From positions 9,761,027 to 9,825,026 of the forward strand of contig CM067062.1 of the NCBI GenBank assembly GCA_033980235.1: 64,000 nucleotides of DNA, given 5' to 3'. This stretch comes from Diadema setosum (taxonomy: Eukaryota > Echinodermata > Echinoidea > Diadematoida > Diadematidae). The notes beneath the pieces are model-generated. The model ran no database searches. It was given only the letters and a program-made list of their open reading frames with translations, and was not told where the DNA came from. Each line of letters starts with the position of its first letter. Position 1 is the first letter of the stretch. Below, in pieces: positions 11,336 to 23,089 of the stretch. The position numbers were made by a program, and so were the translations under genes.

Positions 11336-12229
11336 TTATTTGAGAACCATCCCCCCCTCCCATCGACGCCTCTATACATATTAGGTTGCTTTTGTTAAGT
11401 GAAAGATCTGCTGCACACTCTTTGATAAATTAGGGAATATACGTCTATGTCAAAAGTGTACAAAGTTTATCCCTTATCCTGTATAGCGGATCTTTTGCAT
11501 GTTCATGATTGCAATACAACGATCTGGTGCATAGTTCTGGTGATATTTGGACAATTTTCCATTAAGAAAGTTCGAGATTTGTCCTCATCTCGGGAATTGC
11601 TTGGGGGATAAATGATTTGTCTGTCTAAACACTTCCTTTGGGGCGGGGCAAATGCCCCTTTGCCCCCATAGATTCGACGTCCCTGATCTTCCCTTGGTAT
11701 AATTGCCCATAGATGTATCCTGACTGAGTCATCAGTCACTGTCGTTTCTCAGGAATGATTCAGGAAATGGAGGGGATTCAACTATGGCGATAAAGTTGTT
11801 GTTATTATTTGTTTGTATGTTTTCGTACATATTTTGCAGATGGTCCCCAGTTACTCGCGTCATAGCATGTTTACATGTAGACCTATACTATTTGACGTTG
11901 TCAACGCCTGAGCCATACCTTACAGTGTATGTCGATGTTACTTTCTTCGCCAGCGAGCGAAGCGAGCGAGCGCTTGAGAAAATTAAACATTTTCCTACAA
12001 GATAGAATACTGTTCAGCTTTGTTACCTGTCTGAAGGCCGGCGTACAAACGTCATGCAATATGCCAAAATTGATACAATCACATTTCTACTTCCTCCATT
12101 TTTTCCCCTCAAAATTCAGGGGGGGGGGGGATGATTGTACAGGCCATCCCCCCTCCTCCATTTCAGGGGGGGGGGATATATCCCCCCATCCCCCCCATCC
12201 CCCCCCCGGGATTTACGCCCATGCTGATA
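11336..12229. other. Gene-free stretch
   Basis: No gene seen. AGCGAGCGAAGCGAGCGAGC at about 11952-11971 echoes the core of the upstream tandem array. G and C runs lie near 12119-12210. Confidence 0.55.
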
Positions 12230-12720
12230 GAGCACACACGAGTAATGTCCATTGGCGTCCAAGTCGGAACACTGAAGGTGCCGTCACCACAAACTGTTGA
12301 GCCCTTCATGGAGAATGACCACCCATACATCTCCTTAGCAAGTCTGAATAAAATCCATTGAGTAACAATCAAATTATTGCATAAATAAGCATGCATTTTT
12401 GCAAATTTTGACATGATCAAGGTGACCTTTGACCCTGTAAAAGGTGGAACAGTGAGGGCAGCATTATCAACAGGTATAGGTGTATAGATTTGACTATGAT
12501 ACATTTACATACCAAATTTGAAAAAAAAAAAAAAAAAATCGGTCGAGAAACAAGGCCAGCGTCGCACACACAAGCAGACCCTGTTAAATTTACTTTTTCA
12601 TGTATAAAGACGGACAAGCGAGGGCGCCATCACCAAAAACAATTTGGCTTCTTCGTCTTACCATAATACACCTTCATGCCAAATTTGAGGATGATCGAAG
12701 AAGAACTGCGGCCAGTAGAG
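12230..12720. repeat. Repeat H, uninterrupted copy
   Basis: Aligns by eye to 5960-6199 followed directly by 8064-8300, and so gives the pre-insertion state for the hAT-like element. Contains GACCTTTGACC, a poly-A run and GCGAGGGCGCCA. Confidence 0.75.
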
Positions 12721-12916
12721 CGCTCAAAAGAAAATCTCTGCGGCGGACGCGGCGGACGCGGCGCAACGAGGACAAATCCATGGTATCCTCCGAACTCTGT
12801 TCGGGGGATACAAATATAAACATAAGCGCTTTATTTACTATACCAAGCACAAATTGTTTGTAGCTGTATACACACTCATCTATGTTCAGAAATCATCAGC
12901 AAGATCCATGCAAACA

Positions 12917-13307
12917 TTAAAGGGTGTGTACAGTTCTGGTCGAGGTGAAGATTTAGGTTTGAACGTTTTGCGAGATATTCAGAAACCACTCTATGAGATG
13001 TCAAAGAGCATGCAGTTCTAAGGGGTATCAAAAGTTTATTTGATGAAAATCGGTTTTGAAATGGCTGAGATATCCAAAAACAAGGTGAAACAAAGAGATA
13101 CTAATAAAGTTGGGGCATGTCGCCTTTTATTATTAGCACTTTTTGGGATATCTCAGCCATTTGAAAACCAATTTTCATCAAATAAACGTTGAATCCTCCT
13201 TAAAATTACATGCTCTTTCATATTTCATAAGAGGCTTTTCATTATCTCACTTAGGAATGTTCAAAACATGAATCCCTACCTCAACCAGTACTGTACAGTC
13301 CCTTTAA
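12917..13307. mobile_element. TTAA MITE family A copy 3
   Basis: A 391 bp element bounded by TTAA, in opposite orientation to the copy at 7415. Ends AAAGGGTGTGTACAG and CTGTACAGTCCCTTT. Confidence 0.9.
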
Positions 13308-13494
13308 AAGCCTAGTATCAACAAACTACCATGCCCATACAAAATGGTAACCACGTAAACGTTCTTGTTAACAATGAGAACACTAATAAGTATCGTACAT
13401 AATACGCACACATACCTTTCTCCGTCCATCATCTGCGTAAACACGTGATACCCGATGTAATACAATTAGTTTCCACCTTTCATGTAATTTTTCG

Positions 13495-13711
13495 TTAAAC
13501 GAAACCTTTATTATTATCTTTATATTGTTGTCCACACATGACATCATAACCTCTAGTAGTCTCCTCATCCAGGGGTTCCAACACCAAAACTTTAAAAATT
13601 CATAACTTTTGCATCGATTGTTCGGTTTTCCTCAAACTTACACTGATGTGTACTACTAATGTTGTTGCTTTCACTCAATCCACATTCTATTTGGTTTTTG
13701 GTTTCCCTTAA
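13495..13711. mobile_element. Partial TTAA MITE family C
   Basis: Corresponds to the right part of the complete copy at 30753-31326 (AGTAGTCTCCTCATCCAG, CATAACTTTTGCATCGATTG). It ends in TTAA at 13708-13711, which is also the left TTAA of the next element. Confidence 0.75.
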
Positions 13712-14273
13712 AGGACAAGTCTACCCTCATAGACATGTGGGTTGAGTGAATGCAGTAATATTAGTAGAACACATCAGTGAGAGTTTGAGGAATATCGGAC
13801 AATCCGTTTAAAAGTTATTAATTTTTGAAGTTTCTGCTCAATCATGGCTGGATGAGAAGACTACCATAGCTTGTGATGTCACAATGTGTACAACGATATA
13901 AAGAAAGAATAAAGAAAATTCAACATATTTTCACTTTTCTCGCATATCAAAAGAACATTCGACTTCTCTTTTTCAGAAGGTAGGGGGAATAATATTACCC
14001 CTAACATACATCAATAACAAGTCGAAGAAATGTGCACTTTATTAAAAAAGTAGTCTCTTTTTTAAATTCTCCTTTCATTTTCCTTATGTCGTACGCATGT
14101 GACATCATAAACTGAAGTAGTCTTCTTATCCAGCAGTGACTTCGCTAATACTTTAAAATTTCATAACTTTGGAATGGATTGTCGGATTTTCCCCAAATTT
14201 TCGCTGATGTGTTCTACTAATATTGTTGCATTCACTCAATCCACATGTGTATGAAGGTGGACTTGTCCTTTAA
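13708..14273. mobile_element. TTAA MITE family B copy 1
   Basis: A 566 bp element bounded by TTAA with inverted ends AAAGGACAAGT and ACTTGTCCTTT. Subterminal inverted blocks include TGAGTGAATGCA and AGTAGAACACATCA. Related to 18452 and 31722. Confidence 0.9.
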
Positions 14274-15254
14274 CGATAAATTAGAAACCGATGGTATGAT
14301 ACTATAGTATATACACGCCGCACAAGTACAATGTAGCCCTGTGATAAAACGACTCTTCGTGAATTCTTTCCAAAGTGACAAGAAACATTGACTGTCCGTT
14401 TACACAAGAATAAAACTCCTTTAGGTCTAAGATAGTTCAGACATAATATAACAGAAACTTTTAGAATTTACTCGAAAAGCATAAAGGGCATGCCGCTTGA
14501 CATTCAATCACCACACAATGCAAGATACATAATATTGTACATACAAATATACATGTGAGAGGAATGGGATCGCGAGTGAAGCGTTTGGCGATTTGTCAAA
14601 AGGTCTGGGCAGGTTTGTGAGTTTGAGCAACTTAACTTGACTGAGTCGGGAAAGCGAACGTGGCACCACATAGAGAGACTTAAGACAGAAAAGTGTTAAA
14701 AAGTGCTAGCGGAATCAGATTGTTTTATCTCAATTCTAAAAATGCAAAAGCTCCGTCGTGTGGGAGAGGGCTACCCCTTCCCCCAATCCCTGTCAACTTT
14801 ATGTATCAATATGGTATCGCATGCGCGAAACAATAATACGAGCTAAGATACGGCGATTTAGTCATTAAGTTATCTGTGAATATTTATTTTTCTTACTTTT
14901 TTACTTTTACCAAAGGTGCACACCAGATCGCTGAATTTCAAGTCTGAAATGAAAATCTCCTTGGTGTTGGAATATGGATATCCCTTGTCCCCCCCCCCCC
15001 CATCAGATTCTCCTCTCCGTCGTACTGATATTCCAAGTCCACTTGCTCTCTGCCCCCCCCCCCCCCCCCCCCCGCCATCGTGATAACGGATCGACGCCTG
15101 CTCTGGGTTTTGACCATAATTATGGTCGTAAATTTGTTAGACGTTTTGTTAGACGTTTGCTAGATTATGTTTGGTGAGAGGTTGAGGGCAGACTAATTTC
15201 TTGTGGCTTTTAGAAATAAGAAGTGGACCATTATTATACAGACCTGATCTAACT
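14274..15254. other. Gene-free stretch
   Basis: No credible gene. Poly-C runs at about 14991-15001 and 15054-15073; the AGATCGCTGAATTTCA block near 14925 is shared inverted with the region near 8765. Confidence 0.55.
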
Positions 15255-15648
15255 TTAAAGGGATCGTATAGTTTTGGTTGAGACCAAATTTCAGGTTTCT
15301 AACATTTTTTGATGAGATGATGAGAAACCTCTTCTGAAATATGAAAGAGCATGTAATTCCATGAGAAATTCAATGTTTATTTGATGAAAATTGGTTTTGA
15401 AATGGCTGAGAATAATATCCAAAGCAGAGTGATTCCAGTAAAGTGTGGGACCCACGCTTTATTACGATCGCTTTGTTTTACTTTGTTTTTGGGTGTTTCA
15501 GTTATTCCACACCCGATTTTCATCGAATAAACTTTGAATTCCTCTTAAAATGGTATGCTCTGTACCATTTCATAAGTGTTTTCTTGGTATCTTGCAAAAA
15601 GTTAAAAGCCCAATTCTCAGCTCCACCAATACTGTACCATCCCTTTAA
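15255..15648. mobile_element. TTAA MITE family A copy 4
   Basis: A 394 bp TTAA-bounded element, lying about 400 bp beyond the stop codon of the GPCR gene. Confidence 0.9.
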
Positions 15649-15685
15649 TCTCCATACCAGTATCATATGGTATTCAGCATAAGCC

Positions 15686-15691
15686 TTTATT
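15686..15691 (-). promoter_or_regulatory. Candidate polyadenylation signal for the GPCR gene
   Basis: AATAAA on the minus strand, about 360 nt past the stop codon. Hexamers are common in AT-rich DNA, so this is only a candidate. Confidence 0.25.
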
Positions 15692-16047
15692 GTAAATCAT
15701 ACAAGTTCCATTTTCGCCAACATCAGAATATTAAGAAGGCAACATTCATAGAAAACCGTTTTTTTTCAATATTCTTAAATGCAAAGAATGATTTAAAAAT
15801 GTCAAATTCATCTTTGAAATTAAAACTTCTGATGGATCTCGATGAGTAAATCGTTAAAAACCTGTGCGAAATGTAATGAAATGAAATGTGCGAAATGTAA
15901 TAAAAACACACATACACGCACGCACGCACGCACACACAAAATAAACAAACACAAACAAACAAACATAACGTGCATAAGACATTGTAAGAGGCAAGATCGA
16001 TGCCCAAATGTCCGGGTTTCGCTTGAATCTTGCCGCTTCTCTCTCCG

Positions 16048-16770
16048 TTACTGCTGAGAAATCAAGTTTAAGGGAATATTATGAGTATCTGATATTTCGC
16101 TTTCATGCAACCTGTTTGGTCGTGTTTGCTGTTCCCGTCGTCTTCTCTTGCATTTGACGCACCAACCTCGCAACACAGCCCTGAAATCCGTGAGTCGAAA
16201 CCAGTAGATCGCAGGATTCAGAACGGTATTGAGTAACGGGAGAGAAACGCAAACTTGTTCTGCATGTAGGTATGCGTTTGAGATCATGATTCCATCATTA
16301 TAGGCAGACGAATACGACAAGATGATCATGACGGCTTGAGGGCACACACATAATATAGTCGTCACGGAAATTAAAACAAACGTTATCAAGATTCTCTTAT
16401 TGGTCTCATTTCTAAGTGACAGATTCGCATTTCGAGATGATGACTCAATTGCTCTATAAATTGTGTAATATATTGCCACAATGGCCATTTGGCTAGCGAG
16501 AATGGTAACGGCAAACCCCAAAAAAGTATGAGACTTTATTGGAAAACGATATGTGATGAAGCATAGGAGTCCGACAACAAGCCAAATTAAAATAACTGCT
16601 AGGATCAGCCTTCTTGGAGTGATCCAATTGTCGTGACCCAGCGGGTCGAGACGTACCGCAATCAGCCGATGAATGGCTAGTCCTAGTGTAGTCAATATCG
16701 ACGTAAGCACGGAGGGCACGAGCAGATCTACACTAACAAAGTGGAGCAAATTCAGCCGGTAGTCACTGAT
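16048..16770 (-). CDS. GPCR exon 2 (residues 97-336)
   Basis: Acceptor CAATCAG precedes ISDYRLN. 240 codons plus TAA cover TM3 through the C-tail. The open frame continues a few codons upstream of the acceptor, as expected by chance. Confidence 0.85.
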   Translation of the reverse strand: MSDYRLNLLHFVSVDLLVPSVLTSILTTLGLAIHRLIAVRLDPLGHDNWITPRRLILAVILIWLVVGLLCFITYRFPIKSHTFLGFAVTILASQMAIVAIYYTIYRAIESSSRNANLSLRNETNKRILITFVLISVTTILCVCPQAVMIILSYSSAYNDGIMISNAYLHAEQVCVSLPLLNTVLNPAIYWFRLTDFRAVLRGWCVKCKRRRREQQTRPNRLHESEISDTHNIPLNLISQQ

Positions 16771-17915
16771 CTGATTGACGAAAGACAGCAAAGAGAGACC
16801 AACAACATATGGTTAAAATCATAATTTAATGATTTTCCATTATACGAATGAAATAAATTAAGCAGGTGTAACGAAAACGTATGAGATCTTAAAGGGCTCG
16901 TATAGTTTTGGTTGAGACCTAACTTCAGGTTTTTTAAATTTTTGGGTGAGATAATGTGAAACCTCTTGTGAAATAATTATGAAAGAGCATGTAATTCCAA
17001 GAGGAATTCAACGTTTATTCAATGAAAATTGGTTATGAAATGGCCGAGATACTCAAAAACAGAGCAATATTAATAAAATGTGGGACCCACATTTTATTAC
17101 GATCGGTTTGTTTCACTTTGTTTTTGGATGTCTCAGCCATTCCAAAACCGATTTTCATCAAATAATCTTTGAATTCCTCTTAGAATGGCATGCTCTGTAC
17201 TATTTCATAAGTGGTTTCTTGGTATCTCGCAAAAATTTAAAAGCCAAATCCTCAGCTCCACCAATACTGTACCATCCCTTTAATCTTTTCTGTGTCTGAG
17301 CCTACTGATAATGGGTAAGACGCTATGGTGTTGTTGTTGTTGTTTTTTTTTATAGTAAGCACAAAAGTTGTTAAATGCATTGGAAAGAGACAATTGCCAC
17401 AAGTATAAAGTGATGTATCACATCATAACTGACTTAACGCATATATACTGCAAACGACAAATATCGGAATTAGTATTCATAAACATTAAAAAAAAAAACA
17501 ATATTACAGAAGATAGAATCGGACTCACAAATTACACGTATAGAAATAGATATTTTTTTTTTTACCAACAAATCATTCTTTATTTCTACGGAGAGATTCT
17601 TTTGAAAGAAGAACAATAGAAACGAACCTCATGATCTGCTTTAAAAACATAAGTAAGCCATCCAACTCCAAAAAGAGCAGTAAGACAATCAGATAAGGCC
17701 AAGTTGAATATGAGAATGTTCTGTTTCCTCCGCAGGTGGCTACTTGCAAGAATTGCGAACATTGTAAAAATGTTGACGATAAGCGCGAAAAAAGATATTA
17801 GAATTGTAGAATAGATCAGAATCTTTTTCCACAAACTTTCTTCTGGGTTATAGATGTCTCGATACTCCAACGGCAAATTTCCGTATTCCATCCACGATGA
17901 TTTTATGCTTTCCAT
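16048..17915 (-). CDS. Class A (rhodopsin-like) GPCR, two exons, 336 aa
   Basis: This encodes a seven-transmembrane receptor, expected to act at the cell surface through G proteins; its ligand is unknown. Exon 1 encodes a ~30-residue N-terminus, TM1 with the N1.50 asparagine (ALIVNIF) and TM2 with NLALSD (D2.50). Exon 2 encodes TM3-TM7: HRL in place of DRY, the TM4 tryptophan (LIWLVVG), TM6 with CVCP, TM7 with NPAIY, then a basic Cys-containing tail. Start chosen: the first ATG (17913-17915); the frame upstream is closed by TGA. Several hallmark residues differ. Position 3.25 is His rather than Cys and ECL2 is very short without Cys, so the usual disulfide is absent. The TM6 toggle Trp is Val, and TM5 lacks an obvious P5.50. 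Lack of the disulfide and a minimal ECL2 are known in melanocortin, EDG and cannabinoid receptors, so a distant MECA-like affiliation is possible. The donor is weak (GTTCGT). No N-glycosylation sequon is visible in the N-terminus. Confidence 0.85.
16889..17283. mobile_element. TTAA MITE family A copy 5, in the GPCR intron
   Basis: A 395 bp TTAA-bounded element that makes up almost half of the 857 bp intron. Confidence 0.9.
17628..17915 (-). CDS. GPCR exon 1 (residues 1-96)
   Basis: 288 nt from ATG to a proposed phase-0 donor after KADHE. Covers the N-terminus, TM1, ICL1 (SSHLRRKQN) and TM2. The donor GTTCGT is non-ideal, so the exact 3' edge is the least certain part of the gene. Confidence 0.75.
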
Positions 17916-18451
17916 CTTGCCAAGAGGGTTTCGTAAAGACGCCAAGTATAGTACAATGTATACGGACAAATATCATTGAATTGTGACGAGTGCACAGCAA
18001 CTAATTCCCTTCCTTCATGTCCTTCTGAGGCGACCGCACAGAAACGTTGTAACAGCGCACTAACAGTACTTAATAGTGGTGATGTTTTCACAACTCACAG
18101 TGCCAGGGGCACCGATAGTGACAATGTTAGTGAATAATTTCTTGCGTGCGTTGGAACTTCAGTTGTCTCCTTTTTATAACATGCAGTCATACTTCAAAAT
18201 AGATCGACCTAGACCTAATTTAGAATGTGGTGGGTTGTGGGCAACATAGGTTTTGCTGATGACGACACGAGGAGACCAACATACGATCCTTTTCAAAAAG
18301 AAAGTGAAAGTGACTTTTTTTTCCCCCTGGAAATGTCGGTTTTCCAAATGTGTGCTTATTGACATTGTAGGTCTTGCTCGGGAAAGAGCACTACGGTGAG
18401 TAGGTACCCGTACCGTTTACCGTATCATACCCTCAATACAATCAATGCAAC

Positions 18452-18923
18452 TAAAGGACAAGATCATCTTCAAAGACATGCGGATTGAGTGAATGCAACA
18501 TACCAGAGGCCATACATCAGTGAAAGTTTGAGGAAAATCAAACAATCCGTTCAAAAGTTATGAATTTTTGAAGTTTCTGCTCAGTCACTGCTGGATGAGA
18601 AGACTTCTACAGCTTGTGATGTCTTATGTAGAACGATATAAAGAAAATATAAAGAAAATTCAACTTATTTTCACTTTTCTCGCAAAATAAAAGAACACTT
18701 GACTTGCCTCTTTCAGAAGGTTAAGGGGATTTTTTTTTTTTATTAAGCGTTAAACCCTTAACATACGTCAGTGACAAGTCGAGGAAATGTGCACTTCTTC
18801 TTTTCTTTTTTAAATACATTTCGTGAAATTCTCTTCGTATTTCGAATTTCCTTATATCGTTGTACGCATATCATGCACTATTATTATTATCAGTATCATT
18901 ATTATTATTATTATTATTATTAT

Positions 18924-18970
<47 letters not shown>

Positions 18971-19185
18971 TGTAGTATTTATTCAGCAATTCAACATACA
19001 ATACAAGCGGACATAAAATACCAACAGAGAATCGTATACATGATATAAAAATTGTGGTGATTCTAGGTGCATGCCGCTGGTTGCCAGGGGAGGAAAAGGC
19101 AAACTTAGTCACCGAGGCTCGAGGCCTTCCTCCCCCACACTGTATACTAGCAGTCTTCTCAGCCAGCAGTGACTTCAGAAATTCA
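18452..19185. mobile_element. TTAA MITE family B copy 2, interrupted
   Basis: Left end CTAAAGGACAAG and interior match family B copies. The match stops near 18877 and resumes at about 19150 (CAGTCTTCTCAGCCAGCAGTG), with a retroposon fragment and microsatellite between. The right end is degraded. Confidence 0.75.
18878..19143 (-). mobile_element. Retroposon 3' end with trinucleotide tail
   Basis: On the minus strand a non-coding segment ends TTGCTGAATAAATACTACA and runs into (ACT)n then (AAT)n repeats (18889-18970). A microsatellite tail after AATAAA, inside a segment that splits a MITE, is typical of non-LTR retrotransposon 3' ends such as CR1/L2 types. Family not identified. Confidence 0.5.
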
Positions 19186-19189
19186 TTGT

Positions 19190-20028
19190 ATAGTAACTAG
19201 AAATGCCGCTATATGGCGACTGGTTGCCTACGTCACTTTGCATGGTTCTCCCAATATCGGTCTAGAGTACGCCTTGACAAATTGAGATGATGACAGTTTC
19301 ACATAGCTGGTAAAGAAATAAAATGACATGTTTGTCACAAATGTATCGAGTGTGTTTCTTTTCCTTGAGCTGGGTTTCATTTGAACGAATGGCTAACCAT
19401 TTTGTGTGGCATCATTGCATAATGTTTGGCTGACAAGCGTTGTGCTTTACAAAACTTATAGTATACAGGCCTACTCCATGTAACATTTATTTTTTCGTCA
19501 GTGTAGTCTGGAGGTCGAACTTGTTTTCTTTTTTTTGGGGGGGGGGGGGAGGGGACGTTGGTATACAACGTTTAGATTACGAGGCTTTTTTTGTGTGTAG
19601 GTTTATTGGTGGTGTGTTATAATTATTCGTATACAAGATAGGGCCTCATCCACGTCAAGTTCCGCTTATGATGACTGTCCCCTCGGGTATTGATTTCTCC
19701 TTTGTTCACACATGAACGCAGAACCAGATTAGAGATTGATGTTGTTATTATATTGACAAAGTCTTGTATAGATTTGTATGTTATACTCTCCTTTTTTCAC
19801 ACTGTTCATCACCTTGTATACCAAAGAGTAGCGCTAGCTTCATAGCTCTTCATACTGGTACGTACAGACAGAGCCCTGCAAGGCTCTGCGTACGGATACC
19901 CGACTACTGCTCCCCACCGCCTTTGCGGCCGCGCTGGGCGGCCCCGCTCGGCTCGCGTGCCGACTGTACGCGTTGTACAATCTGTGTACCCGTATATAGT
20001 CCAGGCGCAGCGACCCAGAAAAAATGAC
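19190..20028. other. Gene-free stretch with a small GC-rich patch
   Basis: Poly-G near 19538-19551. A CpG-rich patch at about 19865-19990 (CTTTGCGGCCGCGCTGG) stands out from the AT-rich surroundings but no gene start is evident nearby. Confidence 0.5.
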
Positions 20029-20974
20029 TTCGTTCAACCCACCCCGCAGAAAAGGTTTGACTGCATGGGGTGGTCGGTTGGACCCTCTGGAACACCCCTA
20101 GGTAGTATGTGATATCAAATTGTGGATCAATGAAATTCTACAGGCCATTCTAGTTGCGACATGACCATATTCTTCGGGGAAGCGTCTGCGCACACTAAGA
20201 CTACTACACGTACCACTAGCACTGCTACAGGCGCCAATGCCAGTGGTGCGTGTTATAGTCTTAGCGTGCAAAGACTTTTTCCGCGACAAACAACGGTTTT
20301 TGCCTGCAAACTAACTTTTCACGCTAAGCTGAGGTCGGTGTAGTGTAGTTTCCAGACGTTTTCATTTCGTCTTTATTTCTCCGAGTTGAAGCAAGCCAAG
20401 TGAGAGTGCATACCCAGCGATTGTGACGCCTGAACCGTTTTTTGTGGCAATCATTGAGCATGCACCCTCACTCGGCTTAGCGTAATACAGTGGGCTTCTG
20501 CACAATACATAAGCTGTAACTCAGAGAAATAAAGGCGAAATAAAAACAGCTAGAAATTAAGACTAGGGTCGGTAACGCTTGTTGCTATTGGGGCACTGAA
20601 AATGACAAAATTATCACAGTTTTTGCATTTATTTCACGAAGGATTCATCGAAACGCCTTAAAACTATATATGTGCATGTTGCTAGAGATGTCAGCAATAC
20701 AATGGGATACATTGTAAGGCATGATATTGTGCATGGTTACCATGGTAACCGGATGCCTACAGGTGATTGGTAACTCCCAAAAATATCTGGAAGTTAGACA
20801 GGTTTGTTTCTTTTGCCTTTCGTGCATATCACTCATTGAAGATGAGCTCTACACTGTAGAATTAGTCTGGATAAAAAGGGAAAAGACGCCCAAGATTTTT
20901 CCCTCATTCTCTCCTCAGCATTAATTCATTACTGCACTTTTTGAATAAAATTTACATATCATGATATTTCATTT

Positions 20975-21032
<58 letters not shown>

Positions 21033-22436
21033 CAATAGCTAACGAACACAAAAGTACGCTTAATTCTTTGATGGATAATCCAGCGCACGTGAATATTCCT
21101 TCTTTAGAAAGGAATTTATCGGTATTCTTGAATAAACTTCCTTTAAGAACATAAACAATTTCCACTGCTCTTTTCCAGGATTGTTTTGAATAACCATCGC
21201 TCTGTAAATACTCGAAAGAGCTACTATAGAATATTGGCTTTGCTTTCTGGATTCATCTTATTTTTAAGGGAAATTTGTGTCCATACATTATTAAAACTAT
21301 ATACATTTGCCTATGCTTTGAAGTCAAATTTGTGTTGAAAGTACGACGGATGCAACTTTTTCATGCATTTTACTATTGGAAACGATATTTTTCTTTCAAT
21401 GGCCGTTTATTATGCCTTTGCTTACAAATTTTGCTGTAACTTGAGAATGCTTCAAAATATTCTTCACTATATGTCGTATACTTTATGCAGAAGGAAGGAT
21501 ATACTTATTGAGCTTTTTGAAATTATGGGCTTTAGTTTTTGAGTTATTGACAACTAAATTCTGATTGGATAATACTGGTTGCCATGCAAGAGGAAAAACT
21601 TTTTTAATGAAAATCAATAAAAAAGTGTGGGTTTTTTTTTATTGCATCTATAATATTAAAAAAAAAACAATGTTTGCAGCAGCAGGAGGCATTTTGGGGG
21701 TTACCAGTCACCTTTAGGCATCCGGTTACCAGGGTAACCATGCACGATATTATAACTTACAATGAATCCCACTGTATGGATGACATCTCTAGCAACATGT
21801 ACATATATAGTTTTATGCAGTTTTGATGAATTCTTCATGAAATAAATGCAAAAACTGTGTGAGTTTGTCGTTTTCAGTGCCCAAAATAGCGACAAGCGTT
21901 TACCGACCCTAGCCTTAATTTCTAGCCGTTTTTTCGTCTTTATTTCCCTGAGTTGCAGCTTGTGTATTATGCAGAAGGCCGCTGTATATATTGCGCTAAG
22001 TGGAGTAAGAGCAAACACCCAGTGATTGCGATTCGGTCGTCACAATCACCGGGTATGCGCTCTCACTCGGCTTGCTTGAACTCTTGAAATAAAGTCGAAA
22101 TAAAAACGGCTAGAAACTACACTACACCGAACCCAGCTTGGCGTGAAAAGTTAGTTTGCAGGCAAAACCCTTGTTTATCGAAGAAAAAGTATATGCACGC
22201 TAAGACTACTACACGCAGCACTGGCACTGGCGCCTGTAGCAGTGCTAGTGGTGCGTGTAATAGTCTTTACGTGCGCAGACTCTTTTACGTTTGTTCCAAC
22301 AAATCATGATGAAAAGTGGCCAGTAAAATTCTACTGACACCACAATTTGGAACCACATACTACCCGGGGATGTTCATAGAGGTCCCATCTACCACCTTGT
22401 CTGGTCAAACCTTTTCTGCGGGGTGGGTTGAACGAA
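20029..22436. mobile_element. 2.4 kb transposon with ~0.7 kb inverted arms
   Basis: Ends TTCGTTCAACCCACCCCGC and its complement. The arms (about 20029-20775 and 21700-22436) match in mirrored order: AGAAAAGGTTTGAC, the TAAGACTACTACACG hairpin, CGGCTAGAAA, the GACAAGCG/CGCTTGT block, and GGTTACCATGGTAACCGG versus CCGGTTACCAGGGTAACC. The middle (20776-21699) holds a (TA)n tract and no transposase frame. A clear target duplication was not found. Confidence 0.85.
20190..20275. repeat. Subterminal hairpin of the 2.4 kb element
   Basis: CACACTAAGACTACTACACG pairs with CGTGTTATAGTCTTAGCGTG within about 85 bp. The mirrored counterpart lies at about 22197-22283. Confidence 0.7.
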
Positions 22437-23080
22437 CTCCTTAATTAAGCCTCTTACAGGAATTAGCGCCTTGACTAATACTACCGGTACGCAAAGTTCA
22501 GCGGTCCGAGCCGCATACAACAATGGCCATGGTTATAGCACAACACTGATCGATGAAATCGGAAAGCTTGGAAGTGGAACTGAGCTGTTTCCATTTTCAA
22601 TCCATAGATCTGTTATGTGACATGCAGTTCATTCTGTTCATCAACATGGTCAAGTCGAGTGCTATGGTACCTAGGGCCTATATAGGCCCTAGTCGGGTTT
22701 ACAACACGCATTTTACCAACCACTGCACCAACCAATAAATGCAATCTACAATCAACGCCATTATAATTATTAAGATTTATTTCTCATTTGGAGGACCGTC
22801 AGACTAATGCCAGAACTCACATTTCCTTACATTTATTCTTTATATTCCTCCAGTATCACTTTCTGCACATTACAGCAAGTGGGAAAAACAAACAAACAAA
22901 CAAACATATCAATGTGGAGTTTTCCACCCTTGCGTCGACATAATATCATTATGGCTGTGCACAAGGTAATAACATAACATGCACATGGACCTTCCTTTCT
23001 GAATATTTAAACCCTATCACTGCAATTGTGACAGGTTTTTTTAACATGGGGTTTTGTTTTGAGTGAACCGCATGAGACTC
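22437..23080. other. Gene-free stretch
   Basis: A short palindrome CCTAGGGCCTATATAGGCCCTAG is at about 22670-22692 (inverted arms CTAGGGCC). Nothing else recognised. Confidence 0.45.
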
Positions 23081-23089
23081 ATGCATCCT

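Noticed and set aside
9220..11384. Repeated open frames with FSLWKLRG-type phrases across 9-11 kb
   Set aside because: They follow the ~160 bp tandem repeat, are interrupted in most units and do not continue through the array.
17903..18091. 62-codon frame upstream of the GPCR as an extra N-terminal exon
   Set aside because: Different frame from the receptor and no usable donor leading into it.
19865..19990. CpG island or promoter
   Set aside because: Only ~125 bp, flanked by a transposon end, with no exon or start nearby.
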